A stretch of DNA of 64,000 nt from Symbiodinium natans (GCA_905221605.1 CAJNDS010000099.1:121001-185000); one strand, 5' to 3'; shown: positions 31,030 through 41,763, numbered from the stretch's first letter. Notes: a model not told the origin generated them from the letters alone. Numbers and translations are program-made.

Positions 31030-31115
31030 CCTTCATAACTTGGAGCCCTCTTGAGGCCGGCGGCCAATCGGGCAACTTTGGCCCGGGACCAGTCGAGCAA
31101 GAAGCACGCCTGCAC
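31030..31115 (-). CDS. Internal exon, strong signals
   Basis: VQACFLLDWSRAKVARLAAG then LKRAPSYEG. Acceptor CCCTTTGCTGCCAG|G and donor AAGG|GTAAGG are both near ideal. Confidence 0.7.
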
Positions 31116-31147
31116 CTGGCAGCAAAGGGTTGAGGGTCCTAAACCCT

Positions 31148-31400
31148 AGACTGCCTAAACCCCATAAACCCTATAAACCCTATAAACCCTATAAACCCTA
31201 AAAACCCTAAAAACCCTATAAACCCTATAAAGCCTATAAACCCTATAAACCCTATAAACCCTATAAACCCTATAAACCATATAAACCCTATAAACCCTAT
31301 AAACCCTATAAACCCTATAAACCCTATAAACCCTATAAACCCTGTAAACCCTATAAACCCCATAAACCCTATAAACCCTATAAACCCTATAAACCCTAAA
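31148..31400. repeat. CCCTATAAA array
   Basis: About 27 units of a 9-bp variant (CCCTATAAA). The long I-G-F / Y-R-V reading frames are repeat artefacts. Confidence 0.9.
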
Positions 31401-31430
31401 CCCCCACACCCCCTCCCTCCTCCCCCGTCC

Positions 31431-31524
31431 TCAAAAAGCACTCGCCGGGGTGGCGACTTTCTCGCTCTCGTGGCGGAAAGTCGCGTAGAAAGCTGGGCCG
31501 CGCGGGGGCTTGGTTCTCATGCCT
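31431..31524 (-). CDS. C-terminal exon
   Basis: MRTKPPRGPAFYATFRHESE then KVATPASAF and TGA; acceptor CCCGGCTCCCTCAG|A. Confidence 0.6.
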
Positions 31525-31950
31525 CTGAGGGAGCCGGGATGTTTTTGGGGGTGAGGGCTGAGGGTTTTAGGGTTTTAGGGCTTAGGGCTTAGGGCTTAGA
31601 GTTTAGGGTTTAGGGTTAGGATTAGTGGCTTCAGGGCTGTTTAGAACTTTGGCGCGTGCAATTTTTGTTTTTGGATCGGGATGTGGGGTTTCGGGGGAAA
31701 GAGAGCAGCGGCCTGTCGAAGAACGGGGGTCGGCCGGCGGGGGTGCCCCCCTAATTGCCCTAAACCCTAAACCCTCAACCCTAAACTCTCAACCCTAAAC
31801 CCTAAACCCCAAACCCCAAAATCCCCAAAGCCAGACCCCACAGCCCCTAGAAACCCCAAAGCCGACTCAAGGTGTGGCCATGTGGCGGAACTCGGATTCT
31901 GTGATGCGCGGCATCTGAACCTCGGCGCTCAAAAAGGGGCTGAACCCTGC

Positions 31951-32077
31951 TCTAGGGGATAGGATGAGGGGGACCCTTGGGGATATAGACCCTCTGAATA
32001 AGGTCCCTGTTTAAGAGAGCCAGAAGAGGGTTAAGAAGGGGTTCCCTTTTAAGGGTCCCCCTTATCCTACCTAGGCT
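31951..32077. mobile_element. MITE family F
   Basis: Inverted ends of about 25 bp (TAGGATGAGGGGGACCCTT and AAGGGTCCCCCTTATCCTA) around a 75-bp interior; single complete copy here. Confidence 0.7.
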
Positions 32078-32333
32078 GCTCCGCCTGCAACCGAAAAGCG
32101 CCCGAAAGCTGCCCACACTCCCGCAATACAGGGTTGAGGGTTTATAGGGTTTCGGGTTAGAGGATTTAGGGCTTAGGGTTTATAGGGTTTATCGGGTCTA
32201 CAGGGTTTACAGGGTTTATAGGGTTTATAGGGCTTATAGGGTTTATAGGGTTTATAGAGTTTATAGGCTTTGTAGGCTTTGTAGGCTTTATAGGGCTTAG
32301 GGCTTCCAGGGCTTAGGGGGTTTAAGCTTTGAC

Positions 32334-32458
32334 GGCTCCCCAGGGGTGCAGCCGAAGAGGCCGGCCCCACCCCATCCGGGCCATCCAGCAGGACGCTGCG
32401 CTGGGCGGCGCCAGCGCCCCGATCCGGGGCGGAGTGGAGGACGGCCGCTTTGGGCATC
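32334..32458 (-). CDS. Internal exon
   Basis: PKAAVLHSAPDRGAGAAQRS and onward, 41 codons; acceptor AACCCAGAG|G, donor AGCC|GTCAAA. Its first 25 bp are duplicated imperfectly at 32582-32606 on the far side of a TTTAGGG array. Confidence 0.6.
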
Positions 32459-32612
32459 CTCTGGGTTCTCAGGGTTTAGGGTTTAGGCGTCTAGGGTCTA
32501 GGGTTTAGGGTTTAGGGTTTCGGGTTTAGGGTTTAGGGTTTAGGGTTTGGGATTTCGGGTGCAGGGTTTAGGGTTTGGAGGGCAGCTTTGGACATCCTCC
32601 GGATTCCGTCAT

Positions 32613-32766
32613 AGGATTAGCTTGGGGACCAAATGAACCCAAAACAATTTGGGCCACCTGCACTCTACTACTATAATTCCTAGCATATGGTTTAGGGCTT
32701 AGGGTTTAGGGCTTAGGGTTTAGGGTTGAACCATGAGCCCTTTTAGGTTTCATGTGGTCCCCAGTT
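32613..32766. mobile_element. MITE family G interrupted by a telomere array
   Basis: Ends CTTGGGGACCAAATGAACCC and (complement) CTGGGGACCACATGAAACC. TTTAGGG/TTAGGGC units occupy 32690-32726 at its centre, between ATTCCTAGCATATGG and CCATGAGCC. Confidence 0.6.
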
Positions 32767-32850
32767 CATAGGAATTACTTCGGGTTCAGGCTGTCGGTTG
32801 GGGGGTTGTAGGGGTTGCAGGGTCCACCATTGAAATCTTGTGCTTTCCCC

Positions 32851-32946
32851 TCAAGCACCAAAGGCCTCTGTGCGGGTTGGAGGGATTTCGGGTTTCTGTA
32901 AACCCCATAAGCGCTTTAAACTGGGTGGTGATAGGCAGGGACCAAG
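32851..32946 (-). CDS. C-terminal exon
   Basis: LGPCLSPPSLKRLWGLQKPE then IPPTRTEAFGA and TGA, after one of the best acceptors in the window (CTCTGCCTTTTCAACAG|C). Confidence 0.6.
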   Translation of the reverse strand, partial: LGPCLSPPSLKRLWGLQKPEIPPTRTEAFGA

Positions 32947-33134
32947 CTGTTGAAAAGGCAGAGAGCACTCGTTCCGTCCACCGCCACCATCTAAGCCCTT
33001 GTAAGCCTTAAAGGCCTATCGGTCTTATAAACCCTGGAGCCCCTATAGACCCTATAGGCGTTCCAAACCCCTCCTAGAAGCCCTATGCAATACGCCTTAT
33101 GAGCTCTACATGCCTTATAAACCCTGGAAGCCCT

Positions 33135-33457
33135 CTAAGCCCCTTCGAAGGTCTGCTGGGTAAACCCTAAACCCTAAACCCTAAACCCTAAACCCTAAAC
33201 CCTAAACCCTAAGCCCTAAGCCCTAAGCCCTAAACCCTAAACCCTAAACCCTAAACCCTAAACCCTAAGCCCTAAACCCTAAACCCTAAGCCCTAAACCC
33301 TAAACCCTAAACCCTAAACCCTAAGCCCTAAACCCTAAACCCTAAACCCTAGACCCTAAACCCTAACCCCTAAACCTTCGAAGGTCTGCCGGGTCCTCAG
33401 CACAAGACGATGCTCCAAGGACTTGGAGACTCGTCGCGCCTCCTGGAGCACCACCTC
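33135..33457 (-). CDS. Penultimate and 8-nt last exon around a duplicated-target intron
   Basis: Exon 33376-33457 reads EVVLQEARRVSKSLEHRLVL then RTRQTFE (acceptor CCTCAG|G, donor GAAG|GTTTAGGG). The 233-nt intron ends in the second copy of a 20-bp duplicated segment (TTCGAAG|GGG), giving the end TFEGA and a TAG at 33135-33137. Splicing removes one duplicate plus the array. A terminal exon of 8 nt is unusual, but the frame is exact. Confidence 0.55.
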
Positions 33458-33734
33458 CTGAGGTTTAGGGTTTAGGGTTTGGGGTTTAGGGTTTAGGGTT
33501 TAGGGTTTAGGGTTTAGGGCTTAGGGCTTAGGGTTTAGGGTTGAGGGTTGAGGGTTGAGGGCTGAGAGCATTAGCTCGCACAAAAACCTCAATGGAAGCG
33601 CAAGGCCATGTGGCCCGCGCTCTCATTCTGGGCTTTAGGAACTTTAGGGCTTCACAAGGCTCTATAGGATAAATAGGGCTCTTAGGGCTCAGTGGCTCTT
33701 CTTTTTAGGCTTCCAGTATTTAAAAGGTTTACAG

Positions 33735-33915
33735 GGGAGGTTTAAAGCGGCCCTATTTCAAGCCCAGAGTGCCAAGACTCTTCATCGAAACAGGGCCACT
33801 TGCCAGAAACTCTTTTTTCGGCGCAGCTTGAGAAGCTGCATGTTGTGGTGGCTGACCGCTGCTTTCTGCAGGCACCCTTGGCTGTCCCTTCGCTTCCACG
33901 AAGAGTCCACAGGGT
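33735..33915 (-). CDS. Exon-like island, Ser/Arg/Cys-rich
   Basis: GSEGTAKGACRKQRSATTTC and SGKWPCFDEESWHSGL in one open frame of about 55 codons; splice ends unclear. A (TA)n block at 34016-34108 lies beside it. Confidence 0.4.
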
Positions 33916-34245
33916 AAAATGAATCTCTGGTCCGCAGCGACTTAGCCTTCAAAAGCAGGGCATGGCCGGCACACCCCGATGATCTAGGGCCCCACTGTTG
34001 AATGAATGAATACACCGATATATATATATATATATATCTCTCTCTTTTTATATATATAGAGTTATATATATATATATATATATATTGCATCTGTATATAT
34101 ATATATAGCTGTATATCTGCGTATGCATTTTGGTTAATTAGTTTTGCCAAGCTGTACAAGTACATGGGCTTGAAGAAGAGAATATTGGTTACTTAGGCTC
34201 GTGTATCATGTACCTTGGGGCCATCCGTGTGCAGCTTTCTGTGGC

Positions 34246-35681
34246 TCAGCACCTCCTCCCTTGCTCGGCCGCAGGTTTCATGGCACTCTGCAAGGTGCTC
34301 TGCAGCTTCAATGCGTCTGCATCATCGGGACCGAAGTTAGAGAGCATCGCAGGGACGTAGCGCAGCACAGACCTCGGCAGCTCCGGCGGAGGTCCCCGTG
34401 CTCCACACAAGGTCATGAGGTCCTGGCCGGCATGGAACATCTCCATGAACCTCTCGGGGCAGGGCGCATGCGAGGCACCGCAGCGAAAGCCTCCTCCACA
34501 CCCCGCGGCCAAGCATTCGCAAATGGCTGTCGCCCGGCAGGCGGCCCCTGCAGCGTGGATGCGCAGGACGCGCGGCTTGGCCGGGGGTACAAGGGCACCC
34601 AGCTGTTGCAAGGCAATTGCCTGAGAGGCACAAATGGTTGCGGACAAGTCCAGCACACGAACGACCAGGTGGTGAACGGCCGAGAGCTGCTTGGCGGTGG
34701 TCAACACGAGGTCTTCCAGCCAGTCTGGTTCGAAGCTTTCCAACCCTCCTGTCTGGGCTTGCAATTCCACACGGTCCAGCTTCTCCTTGAAGATCGCTTC
34801 CATCTTCACCTTGGATGACATCAGTTCGGGGTCCACCTCCCCGCAGGCGCACACCCAGGTACAGCAGCTGTCGCCCTCTGCCCTCTCTGCTCCCATCATC
34901 GGGCGAACTAGTCCGCCACAACCCTTCGGGCACTGGAAGCTCCGGCAGTCGTCTGCTTTGGAGCAGCGCGGGCAATGGCAGAGGAAGGCTTTGCTGCACA
35001 GGAGCTGCTTGCGCCGAAGGGTGATGGGCGTTGCCCACAGAGTCGAAGGCTCAAGGTATGAGAAGGTGATCTGCTCACCTTCGCGAATGCTGCGAATCGC
35101 CTGATACCGGAGCTTGGCCCCGACCTTTGAGGTGTACATGCCTCAGTAAGCATATTCTATCAAGGGCACCAATTTTTTGGTTAGTCGCTTTTTGTAAGGG
35201 AACCCAGAACCAGGAAAGGGGTAAAGGGGTACCACCGGGCTACCAAGATTCAGTTTGGCAAACAGGAGTGTGCCACCTTGGAGGCCATGACGAAAAGCGC
35301 GCTTTTGGAGTCGACCGGTCGTCCCCCAACCACCTCTTCATAGACGCCCCGCTCGCCCTTCCAGGCATGGGCGTTGGTCTTGAGAATGGCGCACAGCTTG
35401 AGCGCCTCTTGCAAAGGCACATCTTTGCAGGCAAAATGCAAGGCAGCAGCACGGAACTCCTTCACAAACTCGATGTTGGATTCCAGTGGCGGGTGGTACA
35501 TGTCCAGGATCTGTGCCTTCTTCTCCGTGGACAAGTTCTGGAAGCTTTGCAGATACTCCAAGCATCCGCCCTGCCAAACGAAAATTGGCTCCTCCTCCAG
35601 CACTGTCTCACCCGGCTGGAAATGGCGAGTCGCCACAACCACACGGCCCATGCCTTCAGCTTCTGAAATCCGGACAGCCAT
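34246..35681 (-). CDS. SMYD-like SET-domain protein, two exons
   Basis: Exons 35252-35681 and 34246-35141 join to 441 residues. N-terminal SET part: GMGRVVVATRHFQPGE (G-rich S-adenosylmethionine loop). SET core: AHSCLPN completed by Cys across the junction, then IREGEQITFSYLE. Post-SET Cys cluster: CHCPRCSKADDC. A long helical C-terminus resembles SMYD proteins. The MYND finger that normally interrupts SET is not seen. The likely role is lysine methylation of histone or other proteins. The 110-nt intron 35142-35251 is a family C introner. The frame requires a GA donor (AACT|GAATC) with TACTGAG|G, because the GT in the element end would leave an in-frame TGA. The start is the only ATG that gives the SET N-terminus. 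Confidence 0.82.
35142..35251. mobile_element. Introner family C forming the SET-gene intron
   Basis: CTTGGTAGCCCGGTGGTACC at one end and GGTGCCCTTGATAGAATATG near the other. ACTGA occurs at both boundaries in gene orientation and may be a 5-bp target duplication. The subfamily ending AGTAAGCA is shared with 37,166. Confidence 0.75.
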
Positions 35682-36009
35682 GGCTCGAAGACGAGGCCCC
35701 GAGGCCCTCTATACTCCAGCAATCACCGCCGCAGGCGTATACTAGAAATCAGGCTGCAGGTGTGCGTCCCTTTGGCGGTACAGTTGCAGTTTCAAGAGGA
35801 ACCAGCAGGTCATGGTAGCACACTATGGTTGTAACCTACCACCCAAAAGCTCAACCCCAGAACTCAAAACTAAACCCAAGATACGAAGAACCTACAGAAG
35901 ACTACATCAGCCCATAAAACCCAACGCGCGTCCTGATCAGATGGAGGCGCCAGGATCGGCAGCTCCTTCCGTTCTTGCAGGGGCAACAAGGGAAACCCCT
36001 TCTCTAGGG

Positions 36010-36205
36010 TTTCTAGGGTTTCTAGGGTCGGGGTTAGGGGTTAGGGGTTAGGGGTTAGGGGTTAGGGGTTAGGGGTTAGGGGTTAGGGGTTAGGGGTTAG
36101 GGGTTCGGGGTTCGGGGTTCGGGGTTTCGGGGTTCGGGGTTAGGGGTTGGGGGTTGGGGGTTGGGGGTTAGGGGTTGGGGGTTAGGGGTTAGGGGTTAGG
36201 GGTTA
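36010..36205. repeat. GGGGTTA array
   Basis: About 26 units of GGGGTTA with GGGGTTC/GGGGTTG subblocks. Confidence 0.9.
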
Positions 36206-36309
36206 GGGGTCAGAGTTTATGACTTCGACCCACCCTTAGAATCCCTGAATAAACTAGGGACTGCCCCCCCCCCAAAAAAAAAAAAAAACCTTAAACCTTT
36301 GGTCCCCAC

Positions 36310-36412
36310 ATACCCCCTGGTTCTGAGTCGGGAATGAGGGTCAGGGCCCTGTATATACCCTTTACGGGATTGTATAGGGTACCTCATTCCCCCATTCCCT
36401 ACTAAGAGCCCC
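36310..36412. mobile_element. MITE family B copy
   Basis: Inverted ends GGTTCTGAGTCGGGAATGAG and (complement) CTCTTAGTAGGGAATGGGGG; the internal TATAGGGTACCTCATTC is shared with 42,266 and 4,000. Confidence 0.65.
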
Positions 36413-36473
36413 TAAACCCTAAGCCCGAAACCCGAAACCCTAAACCCTAAGCCCTAAACCCTAAACCCTCAAC

Positions 36474-36576
36474 TGTGATTTCTGCCAGGGGCCTCGCAGG
36501 CCCGCAACTCGATCTCCGCAGGCGTTTCGAGGTCCTCGATCTCGCAGCCAGCAGGCGTTCTCAGAGCACAGTCCAC
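36474..36576 (-). CDS. Internal exon, acidic
   Basis: VDCALRTPAGCEIEDLETPA then EIELRACEAPGRNH, 34 codons; acceptor CTGGAAAAG|G, donor CACA|GTTGAGG. Confidence 0.65.
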
Positions 36577-37006
36577 CTTTTCCAGGGGGGGGGTTCGGGG
36601 TTTAAGGCTTCGAGGGTTTAGGGTTTAGGGTTTAGGGTTAAGGGTTTAGGGTTTAGGGTTTCGGGTTTCGGGTTTGAGGGCTGGGCGGGGTGTGGGGGGT
36701 TTCGGGGTTTAAGGCTTGTAGGGTAGGGCCCCAGAAAACCCCATAACCCCTTCAATGTCTGAGAGGTTTTGGCTTGGCTTCGGGTTTAGGGAGCGCTTTT
36801 GGCGGCGTGGGGAGTTTAGGGTCTTATAGGGTGTAGAGAGCCTAAAGAAAAGAAGGGGGCTACCTTGAGTTGAACGTCGAAGCCTCTCCCCTTTTGCGTG
36901 ACCGCCCCTCCCCTAAACGTGTCTGTATGGCGCGGAACCAAGGGCGCAGCATCATAAAGGAAAATTGACGCCCTCAGAAAAGGGTGCTACTGGGCATTTC
37001 CTAACC

Positions 37007-37110
37007 TTTTTATGAGTTGGACGTATGGGCTCCCAGTGACTCTGGGGTTCTTCTGGTCAGTCGAGCTTCAAATACGGCCTCTATGATCAGACGCAAGCAC
37101 TATTTGGGGG
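37007..37110 (-). CDS. C-terminal exon-like island
   Basis: LRLIIEAVFEARLTRRTPES then LGAHTSNS and TAA; acceptor not fixed. Confidence 0.4.
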
Positions 37111-37165
37111 CCCCCCCCCCCCGTTCAAAAAAGGACCGGAAAAGCCTAAACAGAAACGAGAGGGA

Positions 37166-37271
37166 ACTTCAGTAAGCACATTACAATAGGGGCACCTTTT
37201 CTTAGGGTCGGATACTGTATACGGAACCCATAACCAAAAAGAAGGGTACAGGGTACCACCGGGCTACCAGG
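37166..37271. mobile_element. Introner family C copy
   Basis: TTCAGTAAGCACATTACAATA at one end and GGGTACCACCGGGCTACCAG at the other; the neighbouring minus-strand CTG|GTAGCC and CTGAAG sites would serve as splice sites. Confidence 0.7.
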
Positions 37272-37462
37272 TAAAAGCAGTGCGGCCCTAAACGCTAAAC
37301 CCTAAACCCTAAACCCTAAACCCTACCCTATACCCTAAACCCTAAACCCTAACCCCTAACGCCTAAACCCTAAACCCTAAACCCTAAACCCTAAACCCTA
37401 AACCCTAAACCCTAAACCCTAAACCCTAAACCCTAAACCCTAAACCCCCCCCCCCCCTGCCT

Positions 37463-37529
37463 GGAAAATCACCAGGACTCTGCAGCTTCTGGGGATCATG
37501 CGCGCAGCCACGAACCTCGGGAGAGCCTC
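37463..37529 (-). CDS. Exon-like island
   Basis: ERAGGSPEVRGCAHDPQKLQ then SP and donor CCTG|GTGATT; acceptor GACGCCAAG|G. Confidence 0.45.
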
Positions 37530-37887
37530 CCGCTCTCCTTGGCGTCTGACAGAAAACCCAATAAGGAAACCCGAAACCCGAAACCCGAAACCCGAACCCT
37601 AAACCCGAAACCCTAAACCCTAAACCCTAAACCCTAAACCCTAAACCCTGAACTAAACCCTAAAAGCTTTGGGACAACTGCACCCAACCTCTCCCGTCAA
37701 AAAGGGAGTCAAGGACTTTGACTTGCAGATCCAGGGTGGCGGCGTAGGGATTTTGGTGCCATTTTGCTGCTCTACAACAAATCTACTCCCTAAGAACCTG
37801 AAGAAAAACATCCATATTCCCTTGGGCCTTTATATAACGGAAAAAAAATAATTCCAAAGGGGGCTATAGAGAAGGTCAAAATCTTCG

Positions 37888-38001
37888 TAGCCCAGTAACC
37901 ATCTCATAATAAGGGCACCCGTTTTTGGGTTGGATATTCTATAAGGGAAACCAGAACCCAAAACAAAAAGGGGTAAAGGGTACCACTGGGCTACCAAGAA
38001 A
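37888..38001. mobile_element. Introner family C copy
   Basis: Near-complete: GTAGCCCAGTAACCATCTCA ... GGGTACCACTGGGCTACCAA. A minus exon-like island (QAVWAFTSIDGFRAGLRLKE) lies just to its right at 38,040-38,115. Confidence 0.75.
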
Positions 38002-38039
38002 TTAAAAAAACGAATCTCGACGCAAGCGGCCGCTCCTTT

Positions 38040-38115
38040 GCTCCTCCTTGAGTCTCAAGCCGGCGCGGAAGCCATCGATGGAGGTGAACGCCCACACTGC
38101 CTGGCAGCTGTGCCA
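38040..38115 (-). CDS. Internal exon-like island
   Basis: QAVWAFTSIDGFRAGLRLKE then EQRSGRL, after GTGGCACAG|C. The donor is probably TTGC|GTCGAG. Confidence 0.5.
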
Positions 38116-38659
38116 CGGCCTAAACCCTAAACCCTAAACCCTAAACCCTACACCCTACACCCTACACCCTAAACCCTAAACCCTAAACCCTAAACCCTAA
38201 ACCCTAAACCCTAAACCCTAAACCCTAAACCCTAAAAGAAGAGGGGGGTTTAGGGTTTAGGGTGTAGGGTTTCGGGTTGTCAATGGCAATTAGAGGGCTG
38301 GGGTCATGCAGGGTTCCAAAGTGCAGGCGCGCTCAAGGTTATCCCAACTCAGGACTAAAGCCTATATAAGTTATAAGCCCTCAACCCCATAAACCCTAAA
38401 CCCCCGAACCCTAAGCCCTAAGCCCTAAGCCCTCCCAATAAGAGGACCGCATGAGTCTACTAAGATGTCACAAGAGCATCGGAAGATGCCAGGCGTTTAG
38501 GGTCCTAAACCCGAAACCCTAAACCCTAAACCCTACACTCCTGTACAAGCCCTAAGCCATCCTAATAAGCCCTTCCGGCCTGTGGCTTCTGCTCATCTGC
38601 TGCCGGCTGCCACACCAGCTCATGTCGCTCCCAGCCTGCTGGGCTTGTTTAGGGGTTCT

Positions 38660-38930
38660 TGTTGAAGGGTTTCGGGATTAGGGGATTTAGGGGGATTTAG
38701 GGGGGTTTAGCGGGGTTTAGGGGGCTTAGGGGGTTTAGGGGGGTTTAGGGGGGGTTAGGGGGTTTAGGGGGTTCAGGGGGTTTAGGGGGTTTAGAGGGTT
38801 TAGAGGGTTTAGAGGGTTTAAGGGGGTTTAGGGGGATTTAGAGGGGTTTAGGGGGGTTTAGGGGGTTTAGAGGGTTTAGAGGGGTTTAGAGGGTTCAGAG
38901 GGTTTAGAGGGGTTTAAGGGCCTGTAAGCT
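38660..38930. repeat. GGGGGTTTA / AGAGGGTTT array
   Basis: Degenerate 8-9 bp telomere-like units; no coding sequence. Confidence 0.85.
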
Positions 38931-39041
38931 TGCAGGTATCGGCATGCTTGCGTAAGCGCACAGCCTTTCTAGGCTGGTCTCTAGGGTTTAGGGTTTAGAA
39001 CCCAATAATTGCAAAATTTTATCGCCAACGTACCTAGAATA

Positions 39042-40182
39042 CTATAGGCTTTCGATGCCATTGGAGTGTGAAGCAGAGAGATGTGGGAGGAAGTGCTTGC
39101 GTCTTTTTACAGCCGGTGAGGAAAAGCAAGGCTTAGACAACTTGTCTGCACAGTCAGAGCTACAGTCCGTTGTATATGTACAGAGTACATGAAAGACTAG
39201 ACCTAATGGTGTAACGCATGTTGTTGCGGCACTGGTGCGTAGCTTCTTCTTTAAAGAAGGCAGTGCCTGCAACAAGCACGAACGCTCCATAGTTGAAATC
39301 TCTGCAGCGGCGCTTGCAATCGGTGATGCTGGCATCAACTTGTACCTCGGCAGGTGGATTGACAATCATAGCCTGGGTGCTCCTCGAACTCCTGGTCTGG
39401 GCGGCCAACAGCTGGCCGGTGGAAAACGCCGCTTGCAGCCACACGGCGGCCTCCTGCCAACGCAGAGCAACCCGCAGCTGCAAGCCACACAGCACCAACT
39501 GCTGGAGCAACAGGCCCACCCCAAATTATTGAAATGATTCCAGCTCCTTTTCCCAAGGTTGCAAGGCTGAATCCCTCCGCGGCCACACCTCCACCAAGTC
39601 CGGCAATTCCCCATTCTGTAATGCAAGCACGTCGATGTCTGACTCGGAGAAGCGTGATGTTTGCATTCACCGGCTCGGGACACATAAAATCTTGACAGAT
39701 CTCAGCATCTCCTGCCCCTACACGCCACAGATTGCATGTGACTCCGTTGACCGCCGACGGCGAGCTGCTAAGAAGACCAACGTGTCTTCCTCAAGTGATG
39801 CAAAGAAAATAGCTGCCGTAGTACCGAGGCTAAGCGTGGCGAACTGCTCGAAGATGTAGCCTGCCTGGTCGGGCGTGTGCGCCCCAATGGTCTCGAAATC
39901 TACTCTCGCCATCCTGCACAGCTTTTTTGTCGCATCATCTTCCAGTCCACGCATCAAGCTCGAGGCAGCGCTTTGCTGACTTACCAAGATGCATGCAGTC
40001 ACTTGTACATGCGTGCCGTGTCCCCACTTTTGCTGGGCCCAGTGAAGCCGCAAGGCATGCAACTGATCGAGAGCCGAATGGAATAAGGTCCACGCGTGCT
40101 CAGTCATGGCAACGTTGTCAGGATTGTGCATGGGCCTTCGCCTGTTCACTTGGCGGAGGGCTGCCCAACTGACCATGTCCAT
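39042..40182 (-). CDS. Hypothetical multi-exon gene, model incomplete
   Basis: This 1.1-kb unique stretch is free of telomere units. 39718-40182 is one open frame of 154 codons (HAWTLFHSALDQLHALRLHW, later DFETIGAHTPDQAGYIFEQF). Below it 39335-39685 (GIAGLGGGVAAEGFSLATLG, hydrophobic) and 39160-39519 (DCKRRCRDFNYGAFVLVAGT) are open in other frames. Sequence character suggests one gene of two or three exons; the junctions could not be fixed. The Cys/aromatic stretch is weakly reminiscent of PAN/apple modules. No other domain is recognised. Confidence 0.5.
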
Positions 40183-41319
40183 TTCTGATATTCAAGACGT
40201 CGACGAGTCGCTCCCCGAAAAATTCCATAGATCATTCATGTGCACAAAGCTACCCCAATGACTTGATGAACAACGCCTGCAGAACTGGTGCCCTCAACAA
40301 CAAAGCCGTAAACCACCCTGGATGAGGCTGAAACGGCATATTTGAAGCTCGGGTCTTATCCCTCGTTCGATCGTCTCATATCCAAGAACTGACATTCTCT
40401 GAGAGTTTAGGACGACGGCCGAGGGTTTCTGAACGACCCTAAGCCAACCACGCCACCACGCAACACAAGCCTTCGCATGCCCAGCATGTCGTTTGCTGCT
40501 CCAAAACGTCACGTTCTCGGAGCACCTGACTGAGGTACAGGGGCGAAACCCTAAACCCTAAACCCAAAACCCAAAACCCTAAACCCTAAACCCTAAACCG
40601 CGTGCCAGGGCTTGGTTGAGGGCTGTTAGGGGTTTCGTGCTTTGAGTGTTTGGGGGGTTTGGGGCTTTATCGGGTACGGGGCTTAGGGTTTAGGGTTTAG
40701 GGTTCAGGGTTTGCCTTGGTATACCCCATCTGCTCATCATTCTCTACTAGGAAAACTTACGAATTCCTGCGGTGCAGTGGGGTGGCTGGACAGGGTGAAG
40801 AAAGATGTTCAAGAGAAATCAGCTTGGCGTTGCGTTTCGCAGCTGAATGCAGCCCTCCAAGAGGCTTAATGAAGATGGTTTTCTTGTGTGATATTGGATT
40901 CTTGCATGCTGCGTACCAGTCTCACTGCAGTGCTGGCCGCTGGTGTTGTTGCAAACGATTGTAGTGTTGCAAGGGTTAGGATTTCGAGTCTGGGGCGCAC
41001 CAGAAGAGCTGCCAGCTGTCTTGCGATTGCGAGGTAGATTCTTTGGGAAGCACCAGCGGAGACCCACCCACAAACTTGCAGTGAAACCACGTTCCAGCTG
41101 CAACTGCAAGGGTGGGGGCGAGAAGACGAAAGCTAAGCACTCCAAACAGATGGCCCTTTAAACCCTAAGCCCTAAATTCCCAACGAAGTCCACCTGTACG
41201 ACTTGTGCTGAGCCTTGCCTTTACCTAATACACTATACACGTGTGAGAGCTGTGGTTTGTGCCTTCCTAAGTGCAGGTTTTCGGTTTCAGGGCCAGGGTT
41301 TCTCGTTTAGGGCTGCCAG
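40183..41319. other. Unique DNA with weak exon-like frames
   Basis: Frames of 60-108 codons overlap on both strands at 40,716-41,161, including SGAHQKSCQLSCDCE with a GAG|GTAGAT donor on plus. Nothing decides the strand. Only two short arrays (40,548-40,600 and 40,683-40,710). Confidence 0.35.
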
Positions 41320-41470
41320 AAAGGCATGTGCATCTGCAGTAGCTGAGCATGTCACCGTCTCTCTGAATAAGGCAGGCACATCTTCATCCGACCACATGCT
41401 TGCCTCCGCTTGCCCAGACACCTTAGATGATCGTCTGAATCAGCGACCCTGCCGAAGCCCTGAAGCGTAA
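41320..41470 (+). CDS. C-terminal exon, 50 codons
   Basis: KACASAVAEHVTVSLNKAGT then SSSDHMLASACPDTLDDRLN and TAA; acceptor TTTAGGGCTGCCAG|A. Confidence 0.6.
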
Positions 41471-41669
41471 CGCCAAAAGGAGCCCCAAACCCGAACCAAC
41501 CGTAGACTCCAAAGAGTTCTACCTCGGGTTTCTTCGGGTTGAGGGTTTTAGGGTTTAGGGCTGACTCTATCTAAAAATTGGGGAACACACCGCAAGTGGC
41601 ATGGGGTTCCCTTTCTATACCCTAAACCCTACACCCTACACCCTAAACCCGAAACCCTAAACCCCAAAC

Positions 41670-41763
41670 CCTTCATTCAAGCGTAGTGGGCTCTCGATTT
41701 CTGGTGTCGAGCCACATCTGCCGTGGTGGGTCTTGAAGAAGCCCCCAGCCGATCTTCGTTGCC
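41670..41763 (-). CDS. Internal exon
   Basis: RRSAGGFFKTHHGRCGSTPE then IESPLRLNE, acceptor TGCACCTTCCGCAG|G, donor AAGG|GTTTGGGG. A second frame is open too and would end at TGA. Confidence 0.5.

Noticed and set aside
31139-31441. Open frames reading I-G-F or Y-R-V repeats
   Set aside because: Translation of the CCCTATAAA array.
34201-35104. Plus-strand frames up to 205 codons opposite the SET gene
   Set aside because: Antisense shadows; the minus frame has SET, post-SET Cys and a supported intron.
39160-39365. PAN/apple domain call
   Set aside because: Only a short Cys/aromatic stretch resembles it; spacing is incomplete.
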